From: Rohdeia sp041398665 | Lineage (GTDB): Bacteria; Planctomycetota; UBA1135; GCA-002686595 | Assembly (NCBI GenBank): GCA_041398665.1 | Contig: JAWKUH010000004.1 | Coordinates: forward strand, 124,001 to 188,000 | Reading direction: 5' to 3' | Length of the DNA: 64,000 nt | In this document: piece by piece, positions 8,959 through 17,389 of the stretch | How positions within the stretch are numbered: the stretch's first letter is position 1 | Layout of the letters: each line of letters opens with the position of its first letter | Translations under genes and position numbers: made by a program | Notes under the pieces: generated by a model | What the model was told of the DNA's origin: nothing | Databases searched by the model: none | The model's input: only the letters and a program-made list of their open reading frames with translations

Positions 8959-10324
8959 GCCCGCGCGCCGCTCCGCGCCGCGCGATCCACACGGTCTCGA
9001 CACGAAGATCGGAAGGACGGAAGGACCACCCGCGGGCGTTCTCCTTCCACTCTTCCGATCTTCGTGTTGAACCGCGTGGTTTCGGCGCCGAAGGCGCCGA
9101 GCACCGCACCTCGTGCTCTTCTCGAGTGCTGCGCGGCCTGCCGGCCGCGCGGATGAACACAGCGCGACGCTCCGCGCCGCGCGGGGGAATCACAGGGAGG
9201 CACAGAGGACACAGAGACCACGAAGGACGGCGCTCGGAGGGACGACCGCTGACGACGTGTCGCGTCTCTTCTCCCGCGCCGCCTCGGGCGGCGCCGCGTG
9301 GTCTCCCGAATTCTCCCCGGCTCCTGTGAATCTTCGTGGGGTCGGCGCCATGGGCGCCGACTTCGATCAGGGCCGACTCGCGCACGACCTCGTCGAAGGT
9401 GCGCACGGCTCGGGGGCGCGCGGCGCGCGAGCGCTCGAGTTCGTCGAGCCGGTCGAGCGCGAGGAGCAACCACACGAGCTCGCGCCGCTGGTCGCGCTGG
9501 TAGGCGTCGATCGCCGTGCGGTAGAGGGCGGCGAGGTGCCGGCGCACGGCCTCGTCGCCGTCCACGAACTTCCACTGGAACAGATAGCGGTTCCGCTCGA
9601 TCACGGCGCGCACGAGGTCGCCGTCGACGCGACTGCGGATCGTCCCGCGGTGGTGGTGCTCGACGACGGACGACGGCTCGTAGACGACCCGCTCCCCCGC
9701 CGCCCACGCGGCGAAGCCGAGGTCCACGTCCTCGTAGTAGAACGGCTCGTAGAGCGGGTCGAAGCCCTTCTGCGCGACGAACGGTCCGCGCCGCAGCAGC
9801 ATCGCCCCGCCGATCGCGTAGGTCACGCTCCGCGGACGGTCGAGGAACTTCTCCGCCTCACCGGAGAGCGCGCGCTGTTCGACGTAGGCGACGTCGTGGT
9901 CGAAGTCGATCTCGACGACGGACTCGATCGAGTCCTCGCGACCGAACAGGAGGATCCGCGGCACGACCGAGTGGACGTCCGCTCCGGCGAGGTGCTCGAG
10001 CAGCGGCGGCAGGAAGCCCTCGCGCACGAGGATGTCGGGGTTCATCAGGAACACCGCGTCGTGCTTCGCCTCGCGCACGCCGTCGAGCGCCGCCGCGGCG
10101 AAGCCGCCGTTCGTGGGGCGCGAGACCACGCGCACGATCGTCGCGAGGTCGGGCAGGTTGCCGCGCACCCACGGCTCCACGACGGCTCGACCCGTGTCGT
10201 CGACGAGCACGATCTCGCCGCCGGTCCCGGCGATCTCGCGCGCGAGCACCGGGAGGTTCTTCTCCAGCAGTTCGAAGTCGTCGAGCCCGGGGACGACGGC
10301 GCTGACCGGCACGTTCGCGCTCAT
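8861..10324 (-). CDS. Family 2 glycosyltransferase with run-on tail through a repeat island
   Basis: The start ATG (10322-10324) overlaps the stop of the upstream coiled-coil glycosyltransferase as ATGA. Residues 1 to about 330 are a GT-A fold transferase: SAVVPGLDDFELLEKNLPVL, EIVLVDDTG, TNGGFAAAALDGV, VFLMNPDILV (DxD-like), then FYYEDVDLGFAAWAAGERVVYEP, as in rhamnosyltransferase-like GT2 proteins. From about 9345 the frame runs into the palindromic island (AHGADPTKIHRS) with no stop until 8861, inside the 3' end of rho on the other strand. The last ~150 residues are low-complexity and not family-like, so the natural C-terminus was probably displaced. Likely role: cell-surface polysaccharide or glycan assembly. 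Confidence 0.85.
   Translation of the reverse strand: MSANVPVSAVVPGLDDFELLEKNLPVLAREIAGTGGEIVLVDDTGRAVVEPWVRGNLPDLATIVRVVSRPTNGGFAAAALDGVREAKHDAVFLMNPDILVREGFLPPLLEHLAGADVHSVVPRILLFGREDSIESVVEIDFDHDVAYVEQRALSGEAEKFLDRPRSVTYAIGGAMLLRRGPFVAQKGFDPLYEPFYYEDVDLGFAAWAAGERVVYEPSSVVEHHHRGTIRSRVDGDLVRAVIERNRYLFQWKFVDGDEAVRRHLAALYRTAIDAYQRDQRRELVWLLLALDRLDELERSRAARPRAVRTFDEVVRESALIEVGAHGADPTKIHRSRGEFGRPRGAARGGAGEETRHVVSGRPSERRPSWSLCPLCLPVIPPRGAERRAVFIRAAGRPRSTREEHEVRCSAPSAPKPRGSTRRSEEWKENARGWSFRPSDLRVETVWIARRGAARGLSSRSSSGTRRSPSCGGSSARASPSPRRDRVR
9001..9066. repeat. Palindromic repeat after rho
   Basis: Left arm 9001-9025 begins CACGAAGATCGGAAG. Right arm 9042-9066 is its complement, with a three-base mismatch in the middle (22 of 25 pairs) and a 16-base loop. 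Imperfect pairing extends a little outwards on both sides. It lies 42 bases after the rho stop, so it could also act in termination. It shares the CACGAAG core with islands at 9082-9340 and 14453-14735. Confidence 0.8.
9082..9340. repeat. Composite palindromic repeat island
   Basis: It contains the small palindrome GGCGCCGAAGGCGCC (9084-9098), a 20-base GC palindrome-like unit at 9131-9150 that recurs inverted at 14564-14583, then a direct array of CACAGGGAGG, CACAGAGGA and CACAGAG (9191-9216) with CCACGAAGG. At its far end is the inverted partner CTCCCCGGCTCCTGTGA (9313-9329) followed by ATCTTCGTGG. No coding signal of its own is seen. It forms the apparent C-terminal tail of the minus-strand glycosyltransferase. 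Confidence 0.75.
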
Positions 10325-12873
10325 CGCCGTTCCTCCTCGCCGCGCCACGCGGCGATGCGCTTGCCGACGCCGGTGAACCACGTGAGCCACGCCACGGTGC
10401 GCCGCTCGAGCGCCTCCTGCGCGAGCTCCATCTCGGTCCGGCGCCAGTCCAGTTCGCGACGCGCGACGTCCTGCGCGGCGCGCAGGGCGTCGATCTGCTC
10501 GGCGAGCCCGCGGCCGTGCTCGACCAACCACGCGAGGATCTTGTCGAGGTGTCCCTTCGGCTCCTCCGCAGCGGCGCCCGCGTCGTCCGGCGGCGGAACC
10601 TTGCCGGTCCAGACCTGCACGAGTTCGCGCACGGCGCGTTCGGCGTCGCCGACCTGACGGCGCAGCTCGGCGAGGTCGGACTTGTTGCTCTCCACCTGGT
10701 CGAAGAGCCAGACGAGCTCCTCCTCGCGATCGGTGAGGAGCTGCTTGAGCCACTCGCGCTCCTCGTCGCGGCTCGTGAGCATGCTCTTCAGCCAGTCGCG
10801 CTCCTGCTCGAGGCCGCCGATCAGGGAGTCGAGCCAGGCTCGCTCCGCGGCGCGCTGCTCGACGATCGACGCGTTCTCGGACGCCAGGCGTTCGCGCTCG
10901 CGCGCGAGTTCCTCGGTCTTCGAGCGGTAGTAGGTGCGCTCCGCGTCGAGCTGTTCCGACTTGCTCCGGAAGTAGGTCCGCTCCTGGTCGAGCTCCTCCG
11001 ACTTGCTGCGGAAGTAGGTCCGTTCCTTGTCGAGCGTCTGCGTCTTGTCGCGCAGGTAGCTGCGTTCCTTCTCGAGCGTCTCCTGGATGCTGCGCAGCCA
11101 GTCGCGCTCCTTCTGCAGCGCCTCGGTCGAGCGCGCGTGGAAGTCGACGGCGGTCACGAGCCCCTCGCGCTCGCCGCGCAACCAGTCGATCTCGGACTCC
11201 ACGCCCTCGAGACGGTCGGCGAGCCACGCCGCGCGTCGCTCCCGCTCGTCCATGAGGAACATGAGGTAGCCCGCCTCGTCGCGGCGGTCGCGCAGCTCCT
11301 CGAGCGAGCGACTGCCCTCGCCGACGCCCTCCGCGACGAGCAGCGCGGGATCGAGGTCGCCGCCGCCGACGATGTCGGCGAGCCGCGTCAGTCCGCGCGT
11401 GCAGCGCATGAGCAGCTCGCGCGTCGGCAACGCGTCGAGTGCCCGCCAGCGCGCGCCGAGCGCCGTGAGGTGCGGCAGCCCGCCGCCCGGGTCGCGCGGG
11501 TCGCGGCGCTCCGACGCGAGCTTGGTGTAGAGCGTCTCGAGCTCGTCGACCTGCTCCGCGATCGTGCGCACCGCCGGAAGGCCGCGCACGAGCTCGCCGA
11601 GGAGTCCCGGTTCGTCGAGGAAGCGCCGCAGCGCCGCGGCGAGCGCGTCGGGATCGCCCGGTTCGAAGAGCAGTCCGTCGACGCCGTCGCGCACGCTCTC
11701 GGGCAGCGCGCCGAGGTCGCTCGCGACCGCCGGTCGACCCGCGGCGAAGGCCTCGCGCACGACGGTCGGGAAGTTCTCGTACCAGATCGACGGGACGACG
11801 AGCACGTCGAACGTGGAGAACACGGGCGCGAGGTCCTCGGAGTCGTAGGCGCCGGCCCAGGTCGCACCGAGCTCCTTCGCCCGGGCCGCGATGCGCGCGA
11901 CGTAGGCTCGGTCCGTCGAGTCGCCGTACAACGTGAGCGGCAGCCGCTCGCGCTCGCGGTCCCCGAGGCGCGCGTAGGCCTCGAGCAGGACGTGCGCGCC
12001 CTTGTGCTTGGTCAACCCGCCGACGAAGGCGAGTCGGACCGTGCGAGCCGTCGCGTCGACGGGCGGGACGTCGGCGAGACGCGCGACGTCGATGCCGTTG
12101 GGCTGGTGCAGCACCCGCGACGTGCCGCCGTAGGCCTCGCGGACCCACTCCGCGAGGAAGCGCGAGGGCGCGACGAACGCGTCGACGCGCTCGAAGGACG
12201 CGCGCCGTCGACGCGCCACCGCGCGGCGGCGCTCGAGCGCGTCGTTCCACTCGGTCCGGGAGAACCCGGCGAGGAGCGGGTCGCCGTCGCGCGTCTCCGC
12301 GATCCGCGCGCGCACGTCCTCCGGCAACCACTCCGGCGGCACGCCGAGGTGCCAGTCGCCGAGTTCCTCGCGCGCGTTGAGGATCGAGCCGGCGAGGTCG
12401 CAGCTCGCCTCGTCCTCGGGCGTCGGTGCGGCACCGAACCGCGAAAGGTCGGGGCGCAGCAGCGCGTAGCGGTCGGTGATCGAGAACCAGTCGTGCGCCG
12501 TGTAGACGACGGGGACACCGGCGTCGGCCGCCGCGTCGACCACGCCGACGCCGAGGCGCAGGACGTGCTGCACGTGCACGACGTCGGGGCGCTCCGCGTC
12601 GATGAAACGCGCGAACGCGTCGGCGACGCCCGGCGGTGCGAGGGCGGCGAGCGCGTCCGCGGGCACGGCCGTCACGTTGATGCGGTCGGCGTGCCAGTCC
12701 CGACGGCGCTCGCGGCGCAGCGATCGGTCGGGCAGCTCGGGACGACGCCAGGGTGCGAAGACCTCGACGTCGTGACCGCGTCGCGCGAGTTCGTCGGCCA
12801 GTGCGACGGTGCACTGCTCGACGCCGCCCCGCTCCTCGGGCGGGAGGCCGTGGACGACGAAGCAGACGCGCAT
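10321..12873 (-). CDS. Family 4 glycosyltransferase fused to a long coiled coil
   Basis: An 850-residue protein (ATG at 12871-12873). Residues 1 to about 410 are a GT-B glycosyltransferase: VCFVVHGLPPEERGGVEQ, DVVHVQHVLRLG, VVYTAHDWF, VDAFVAPSRFLAEW, HQPNGID, LAFVGGLTKHKGAHVLLEA, and the donor-site segment FDVLVVPSIWYENFPTVVREAFAAGRPAVASDLG with its Glu. Residues of about 470-790 are predicted coiled coil with a 14-residue repeat of the type LDKERTYFRSKSEE. The C-terminus is helical and basic. The coiled coil may oligomerise the enzyme or set polymer length, as in some LPS and O-antigen systems (inference). It heads a two-gene operon with the GT2 gene and is divergent from a third transferase gene at 13020. 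Confidence 0.85.
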   Translation of the reverse strand: MRVCFVVHGLPPEERGGVEQCTVALADELARRGHDVEVFAPWRRPELPDRSLRRERRRDWHADRINVTAVPADALAALAPPGVADAFARFIDAERPDVVHVQHVLRLGVGVVDAAADAGVPVVYTAHDWFSITDRYALLRPDLSRFGAAPTPEDEASCDLAGSILNAREELGDWHLGVPPEWLPEDVRARIAETRDGDPLLAGFSRTEWNDALERRRAVARRRRASFERVDAFVAPSRFLAEWVREAYGGTSRVLHQPNGIDVARLADVPPVDATARTVRLAFVGGLTKHKGAHVLLEAYARLGDRERERLPLTLYGDSTDRAYVARIAARAKELGATWAGAYDSEDLAPVFSTFDVLVVPSIWYENFPTVVREAFAAGRPAVASDLGALPESVRDGVDGLLFEPGDPDALAAALRRFLDEPGLLGELVRGLPAVRTIAEQVDELETLYTKLASERRDPRDPGGGLPHLTALGARWRALDALPTRELLMRCTRGLTRLADIVGGGDLDPALLVAEGVGEGSRSLEELRDRRDEAGYLMFLMDERERRAAWLADRLEGVESEIDWLRGEREGLVTAVDFHARSTEALQKERDWLRSIQETLEKERSYLRDKTQTLDKERTYFRSKSEELDQERTYFRSKSEQLDAERTYYRSKTEELARERERLASENASIVEQRAAERAWLDSLIGGLEQERDWLKSMLTSRDEEREWLKQLLTDREEELVWLFDQVESNKSDLAELRRQVGDAERAVRELVQVWTGKVPPPDDAGAAAEEPKGHLDKILAWLVEHGRGLAEQIDALRAAQDVARRELDWRRTEMELAQEALERRTVAWLTWFTGVGKRIAAWRGEEERR
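10909..11034 (-). repeat. Three tandem 42-base units encoding 14-residue coiled-coil repeats
   Basis: Inside the glycosyltransferase gene, the units encode LDKERTYFRSKSEE, LDQERTYFRSKSEQ and LDAERTYYRSKTEE, each two heptads. Weaker copies flank them (LEKERSYLRDKTQT before, LARERERLASENAS after). DNA copies are close but not identical, which fits duplication within the gene followed by drift. Confidence 0.85.
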
Positions 12874-13019
12874 CGGTCCAATGGTAGAGTGCGCCGCGGC
12901 GTCCCCCCCCACCCCGGTCCTCGGCGTTCCGCGAGTTCTCGACCCGAGCACGGACCCCTTCGGCCGCCGCGACGACGGCACCCGCGACGGGCGGTGCCCG
13001 TCGCCCCGCTCCCCGCCCC

Positions 13020-14280
13020 ATGCGCATCCTCCAGGTCAACACCTTCGCCGCGCGCGTGGGCGGTGCGGAGATCTACATGCACACGCTCGTGGACGAGCTC
13101 CGCCGACGCGGTCACGACGTCGCGGTGTTCGCGGGCGACCCGGAGGACTCGCGCGACGAGCCCGAGCTGCGCGTCGTACGCCGCCCCGACTGGTCGGGCG
13201 AGAACCTGGTCGACGACGCCGAGCTCGTCGCCGCGTTCCGCGACTTCGCCGGGCGCTTCCGTCCCGACGTCGTCCACTGCCACAACCTGCACGCGTTCCC
13301 CGTCAGCTTCCTCTCGGCCCTCCGCGAGCTCGGCGTGCCGCTGCTCCTGACCGCGCACGACTTCGGGCTCCTCTGCCCGAATTCCTGGTGCGTGTGGGGC
13401 GACGGGACGGTCTGTGAGGGCGGCGCGGGCAAGAAGTGCTTCGAGCACGGGTGCGAGGCGAACTACCCCTACGACGGGCGCGTCGTGCTGTCGGTGAAGC
13501 TGCGCGCGGAGCTCGCGATAGCGGTCTTCGACCGCGTCACGGCGCCGAGTCGGTACCTCGCCGACAAGCTCGGCGCGCACGGCTTCCGCAGGACGGAGGG
13601 GTTGCCGCTGTGGGTCGACGGACGAAGGCACCGCCGAGCCGCGGCCGAGCGCGAGGCGAGCTCGTCCTCTTCGTCGGACGGCTCGTGCGCAAGAAGGGCG
13701 TGGAGTACCTCGTCGCGCGTGGCCACGTGCTGCGCGCGAGCCGACGCGAAGCTGCTCGTGGTCGGCGGCGGTCCGAGCTGGACGGGCTGCGCGCGCTGGC
13801 GCTCGCGAACTCGAACTCGACGCGGACGCCGTGCTGCCGAACGTGCCGCAGGAGGTGCAGGGCTACATGGCGCGCGCGCGACGTGCAAGGTGCTGCCGTC
13901 GATCTGGTGCGAGAACTCGCTCGCTACGACTTGTACGAGCTACCTCGCGGGTCTGCCGATGATCGCGAGCGACATCGCGAGCCTTCCGGCATTGGTCCGG
14001 CCCGAGCGAGACGGGGTCTCCTCGCGAGGCCGCAGGACGAGAGGACCTCGCGGCGAGGATATAGGCTGCTCGGTGATCGGAGCTGCAGAAGAAGTTGCAG
14101 GCGGGCTGCCGCGCGAGCGTCGCGCGCTTCTCGCGGGACGTGCACATGGATCGGCTGCTCGCGATCTACGGGGAGATGGTCGCCGCCGGTCCCGCGCCGG
14201 ACCGCACGTCAGCGGTCGACGACGACCTCCTCGCCGCGGCCGACGCCTTCACCAAGCGCTTCGGTGTGGTCGAGCGCTGA
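13020..14280 (+). CDS. Family 4 glycosyltransferase, C-terminal half broken by several frame shifts
   Basis: The N-terminal half is intact from ATG 13020: MRILQVNTFAARVGGAEIY, VVHCHNLHAFP, LLTAHDFGLLCPN, a Cys-rich insert (KKCFEHGCEANYPYDGR) and DRVTAPSRYLADKL, typical of GT4 with a C-rich loop. From about 13600 the family motifs hop between frames: ELVLFVGRLVRKKGVEYL, then AKLLVVGGGPS, then AVDLVREL/YDLYELPRG remnants, then a C-terminal helix region DVHMDRLLAIYGEMV ending at 14280. Total length (about 420 codons) is normal. It is either a pseudogene or an error-rich assembly patch. It is divergent from the coiled-coil glycosyltransferase, with 146 bases between starts. Confidence 0.75.
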
Positions 14281-14452
14281 GCGCTCGACATGCGAAGAGC
14301 ACATCCACTACCTCGAGAACCAGGGCCCATAGCCCAGCCGCCGGTGAGGTCGTTCCTGCGGCACCTGAAGTACCGGCTCAAGGCAGAAGCAGCAGAAGGG
14401 TTGAGCGCGAGGCGCATGCCAGGCGCCGGCGCTGGCGCCGGAATACAGGTTC

Positions 14453-14735
14453 ACGGGGAGCCACAGAGAACACAGAGGCGCCGCCTGCGGCAGCGCAACG
14501 ACCGATCGGGTGTTGCGCCGCCGCGGGCGCTCTCGCTGTACTCTGTGGCTCCTCAATAGTCTCGCGCGGCCGGCAGGCCGCGCCGAACATGCCTGACCTC
14601 GACGCGTCCCCGAGCGGCGCCAGAGGCGCCGCAGGATAGCAGCCCTTCGGACGCGGAAAACTTACGAAGAGCACGAAGGAACACGAAGGGTTCGACGCCC
14701 TAAGACGGTCTTCGTGCTTCGATGATGCTCTGTGG
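14453..14735. repeat. Second composite palindromic repeat island
   Basis: This is most of the 419-base gap between the glycosyltransferase and thioredoxin reductase genes. Elements in order: GGGGAGCCACAGAGAACACAGAG (14455 onward, written here as its core GAGCCACAGAG at 14458-14468) paired with CTCTGTGGCTC at 14541-14551; an inner stem GCGCAAC/GTTGCGC (14493-14518); the 20-base unit 14564-14583 identical in inverse to 9131-9150; GGCGCCAGAGGCGCC near 14613-14630; and GCACGAAG (14671-14678) paired with CTTCGTGC (14710-14717). No gene of its own is evident. Its right end supplies the apparent 3' end of trxB. Confidence 0.75.
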
Positions 14736-15715
14736 TTGCCCCGCGCGCGGCACGGTGCCGCGCTGCCAGCCCTTCCCCTCAACCAAGCGCTCGCAGTCGA
14801 TCGCCGCTTGGCGGCTGTGCCGGCCGCGGTGATGGCCTGCCGTACGTGGTCGGCGACGTCGCCGGCGGAACATCCGGGTTTGGTGTACAGGTGCCCTTCT
14901 TCACCTTCAGGTAGCCGAGCTCGTCCGTGTCGAGCTGCCCGGCCAGAACCTCGTGTTCAGCACGTAGTGACCGATCGCGAGGAACATGCTGGCAGGCGGT
15001 GCTCCAGCGCGCTCGCCGTTCACGATGTCCTCGAGGAGGACGCCCGTCTGCCCGTCCCGCCGTCGAGCACCTCTGACGACCTGCTGTTCCACAGGAAGTC
15101 GATCTTCGGTTGCTCGAACGCGCGCTGCTGCATATTCTTCGACGCGCACGGGCTGTCGCGCCAGTGCGGCCAGACCTTGCTCGCCCGAAGCGCGTCAGGA
15201 ACTGCACCTCCTCCATCCGCCGTGTCGCCGCCGCCGACGACGACCGGCTCTCGCGGTCGCCAGAAGAACGCGCCGTCGCACGTCGCGCAGGCCGACACGC
15301 CGCGGTTGCGCAGGCGCGTCTCGGACTCGAGGCCGAGCCAGCGCGCGCTTCGCCCCCGTCGCGACGATCACCGCGCGGCTCTCCATTACCCGCTCGCCCT
15401 CCGACGTCCGGACGCCCGATCTCGCCGCCGGTACTCCGTGACGTTGAGCGGAGTGCATCTCCACATCGAAACGCGCGGCCTGTTCGCGGAACAGCACCAT
15501 CGCTGCGCTCCGGACCGGTGACGCCCATCGAGGCCGGGTGGTTCTCTGAGCCTCGGTCGTCGGCATGAAACTGACCGCCAGAGCAGGTCGGGCGCCTCGG
15601 CCGACAGTTTCGCCCCTCGAACATGAGAGTTCGAGTTGGCGCGCGAGAGCGTAGATCCGCTGGCAGGTGCTCCGCCGGGGCGGAGCCGACGATGACGACG
15701 TCTGGGATCGGTCAT
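14700..15715 (-). CDS. trxB: Thioredoxin reductase (NADPH), heavily frame-shifted
   Basis: Flavoenzyme that reduces thioredoxin with NADPH. Starting at ATG 15713-15715, conserved pieces appear in changing frames: VVIVGSAP (FAD site), then AEAPDLLWRSVS, VTGPE, MVLFREQAARFDVEMHSA, RAVIVATGAK, the redox-active SACATCDGAFF (CxxC), VVVGGGDTA (NADPH site), SKVWPHWRD, LDTDELGYLKVKKGT and a terminal FAD-binding piece around GDVADHVRQAITAAG. At least six frame changes are needed. The total span (about 338 codons) matches the family, so sequence error or very recent decay is more likely than old degeneration. The end at 14700 falls within a repeat island. It is divergent from the phosphatase gene, with starts 18 bases apart. 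Confidence 0.75.
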
Positions 15716-15733
15716 GGTTCACGTTTCCTCCGG

Positions 15734-16826
15734 ATGGTTCCGGGCCGCGAGTCTACGGGACACCAGGCCGCTTCCACCATCGGGCCGGCAGCCGTCGATC
15801 TCCACGAACTCGAGCGGACGAGCACCGATCTGTGTGATCGTGTCCTCGCCGCGCACCGCCGAGCGGCGCCACGCTCTGGCAGGCGACATCCGCGCCCTGG
15901 CCGTCAGCACGGGACGCGGCGTCGGCGACGAGACCTTCGCCCTCGACGCCGCGTGCGAGACGGCCGTCGAGGGCTGGCTCCGGGAACGCGCCGCGGACGG
16001 TCCGATCTCGCTCCTCACCGAGGACCGCGGCTGGCGCCACCTCGGCCCCGACGGCGCGGGCGGCGTGCGCGAACTCGCGGGCTTCGACCACGGCGGACCG
16101 CGGATCGCGCTCGACCCCGTCGACGGGACGCGCAACGTGGCGGCCGACCTGCGCTCGGCCTGGACCGTCGTGAGCGCGTGCGGTGCGGGACCCCTCGAGC
16201 CGCGCTTCGCGGACGTCTCGGTCGGCGTCGTCTCGGAGACTCCCGACGACCCTCCAGCCCGCGGTGCGCCGGTTCGTCGCGCACGCCAGCCGTGGCGCGC
16301 GCGTCGCGACCTCGACGAACGGCGAAGCCTCGGGCTTCGACGCGCCGCGCGCGCTCGCCGTCGACGACGACGACGCGGTCGCAGGTTCGCGCCGTTCTTC
16401 CGCTACGAACCCGCGCTGCGGCCGGCGACCGCGGCGCTCGAGGCCGCCTTCGCCGCCGAGGTGGAGCGCCTCCACGGCACGAACCCGTGCCACCTCCTCG
16501 ACGACCAGTACATCGCGTCGGCGGGACAGCTCGTGCTGCTGACGCTCGGCACGTACCGCCAGATCTGCGACCCGCGCCACGTGCTCGCGACGCGCCGCGG
16601 CTCCCCCACCGTCACCTCGAAGCCGTACGATCTCGCGGGCGCGCTCCTCGTCGCGCGCGAGTCGGGCTGCCTCGTCGAGCCGCTCGGGCGCGACGAGTTC
16701 GACTTCGCGCTGGACTGCACGACGCCGGTCGGCTTCGTCGGCTGGCACAACGCGCGCACGCGGGCGAAGCTGCGCCCCGCCCTCGAGCACGCCCTCCGCG
16801 AACTCTCGACCGAGCACCTCCTTTGA
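15734..16826 (+). CDS. Inositol monophosphatase-like phosphatase, frame breaks near start and in the middle
   Basis: Mg-dependent sugar/inositol phosphatase family. The metal-binding signature DPVDGTRN with the following SAWTVVSA is at about 16111-16180, preceded by the LLTEDRG motif. The C-terminal half (LHGTNPCHLLDDQYIASAGQLVLLTLGTYRQICDPRHVLA read in parts, then KPYDLAGALLVARESGC) matches larger members of the family. Frame breaks: near 15860 (DLHELERTSTDLCDRVLAAHR continues as RHALAGDIRAL) and between about 16245 and 16390. ATG 15734 is a guess, since the N-terminus is poorly conserved. The stop overlaps the next gene's TTG as TTGA. Substrate unknown. Confidence 0.75.
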
Positions 16827-17257
16827 TCACCGTCACCTCGCAACTCGACCACGCTCCGAACGACGTGTTCGACGTGGTGTCCGACCTCTCCTCGTACACC
16901 AGTTGGCAGTCGGGTCTCGAGCGCATCGAGGTCGTCTCGGGCGACGGGGCGACCGTGGGCTCCCGCTTCAAGGCGAAGCTCACCCAGGGCGCCCTGTCGA
17001 TCGAGGTCGAGGGCAGCCTCGTCGAGCGGCGCGGCGACGAGTTCCTGCGCTACCGCATGGACCACGACGACGCGTCGATCGAGGTCTCGATCGAGGTCGT
17101 CGCAGCCGGCGGCGGCGGCACCCGACTGACCCAGAACATCGCCCTCGAGATCCGCAGCTTCGTGCTGAAGCTCGCGCGCAAGCAGATCGAGTCCAAGCTC
17201 GAGGAGAAGGCGCGCGCGGACGTCGAGGGCCTGCGCCGCGTGCTCGCCGCGAGCTGA
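16823..17257 (+). CDS. SRPBCC (START-like) family protein
   Basis: A 144-residue protein that starts at TTG (16823-16825), overlapping the preceding stop. The layout is the polyketide-cyclase/START helix-grip fold: an N-terminal strand VTSQLDHAPNDVFDVVSDLSSY, antiparallel strands such as RIEVVSGDGATVGSRFKAKL and FLRYRMDHDDASIEVSIEVV, and a long C-terminal helix (LKLARKQIESKLEEKARADVEGL). Such proteins bind hydrophobic ligands or act in membrane or lipid handling; the ligand here is unknown. Tight coupling with the phosphatase gene suggests one transcript. Confidence 0.8.
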   Translation: MITVTSQLDHAPNDVFDVVSDLSSYTSWQSGLERIEVVSGDGATVGSRFKAKLTQGALSIEVEGSLVERRGDEFLRYRMDHDDASIEVSIEVVAAGGGGTRLTQNIALEIRSFVLKLARKQIESKLEEKARADVEGLRRVLAAS

Positions 17258-17389
17258 CGCGGAAGTCCCCGCGTCGCGCGCGAACCCATCGGCGCCGCGC
17301 ACCGTCCTCGACCGTCGGACCCGCGCCGACGCGAAGCGTCCGACACCGTCCGCGGCGCGCCGACTCCGGCTCGCGGCGCGCTCGACACC

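Noticed and set aside
9001..9066. Sequence resembling a sequencing adapter (AGATCGGAAG core) on both arms of the hairpin
   Set aside because: It lies inside a longer palindrome joined to genomic repeat units, and the match stops at the bases that distinguish adapters, so a natural repeat is more likely than contamination.
10909..11034. Possible CRISPR-like array
   Set aside because: The repeats are 42 bases, in frame, without spacers, and encode a regular coiled coil.
13600..14280. Programmed frameshifting in the glycosyltransferase gene
   Set aside because: Several shifts in different directions without slippery sites or stable downstream structures point to errors or decay instead.
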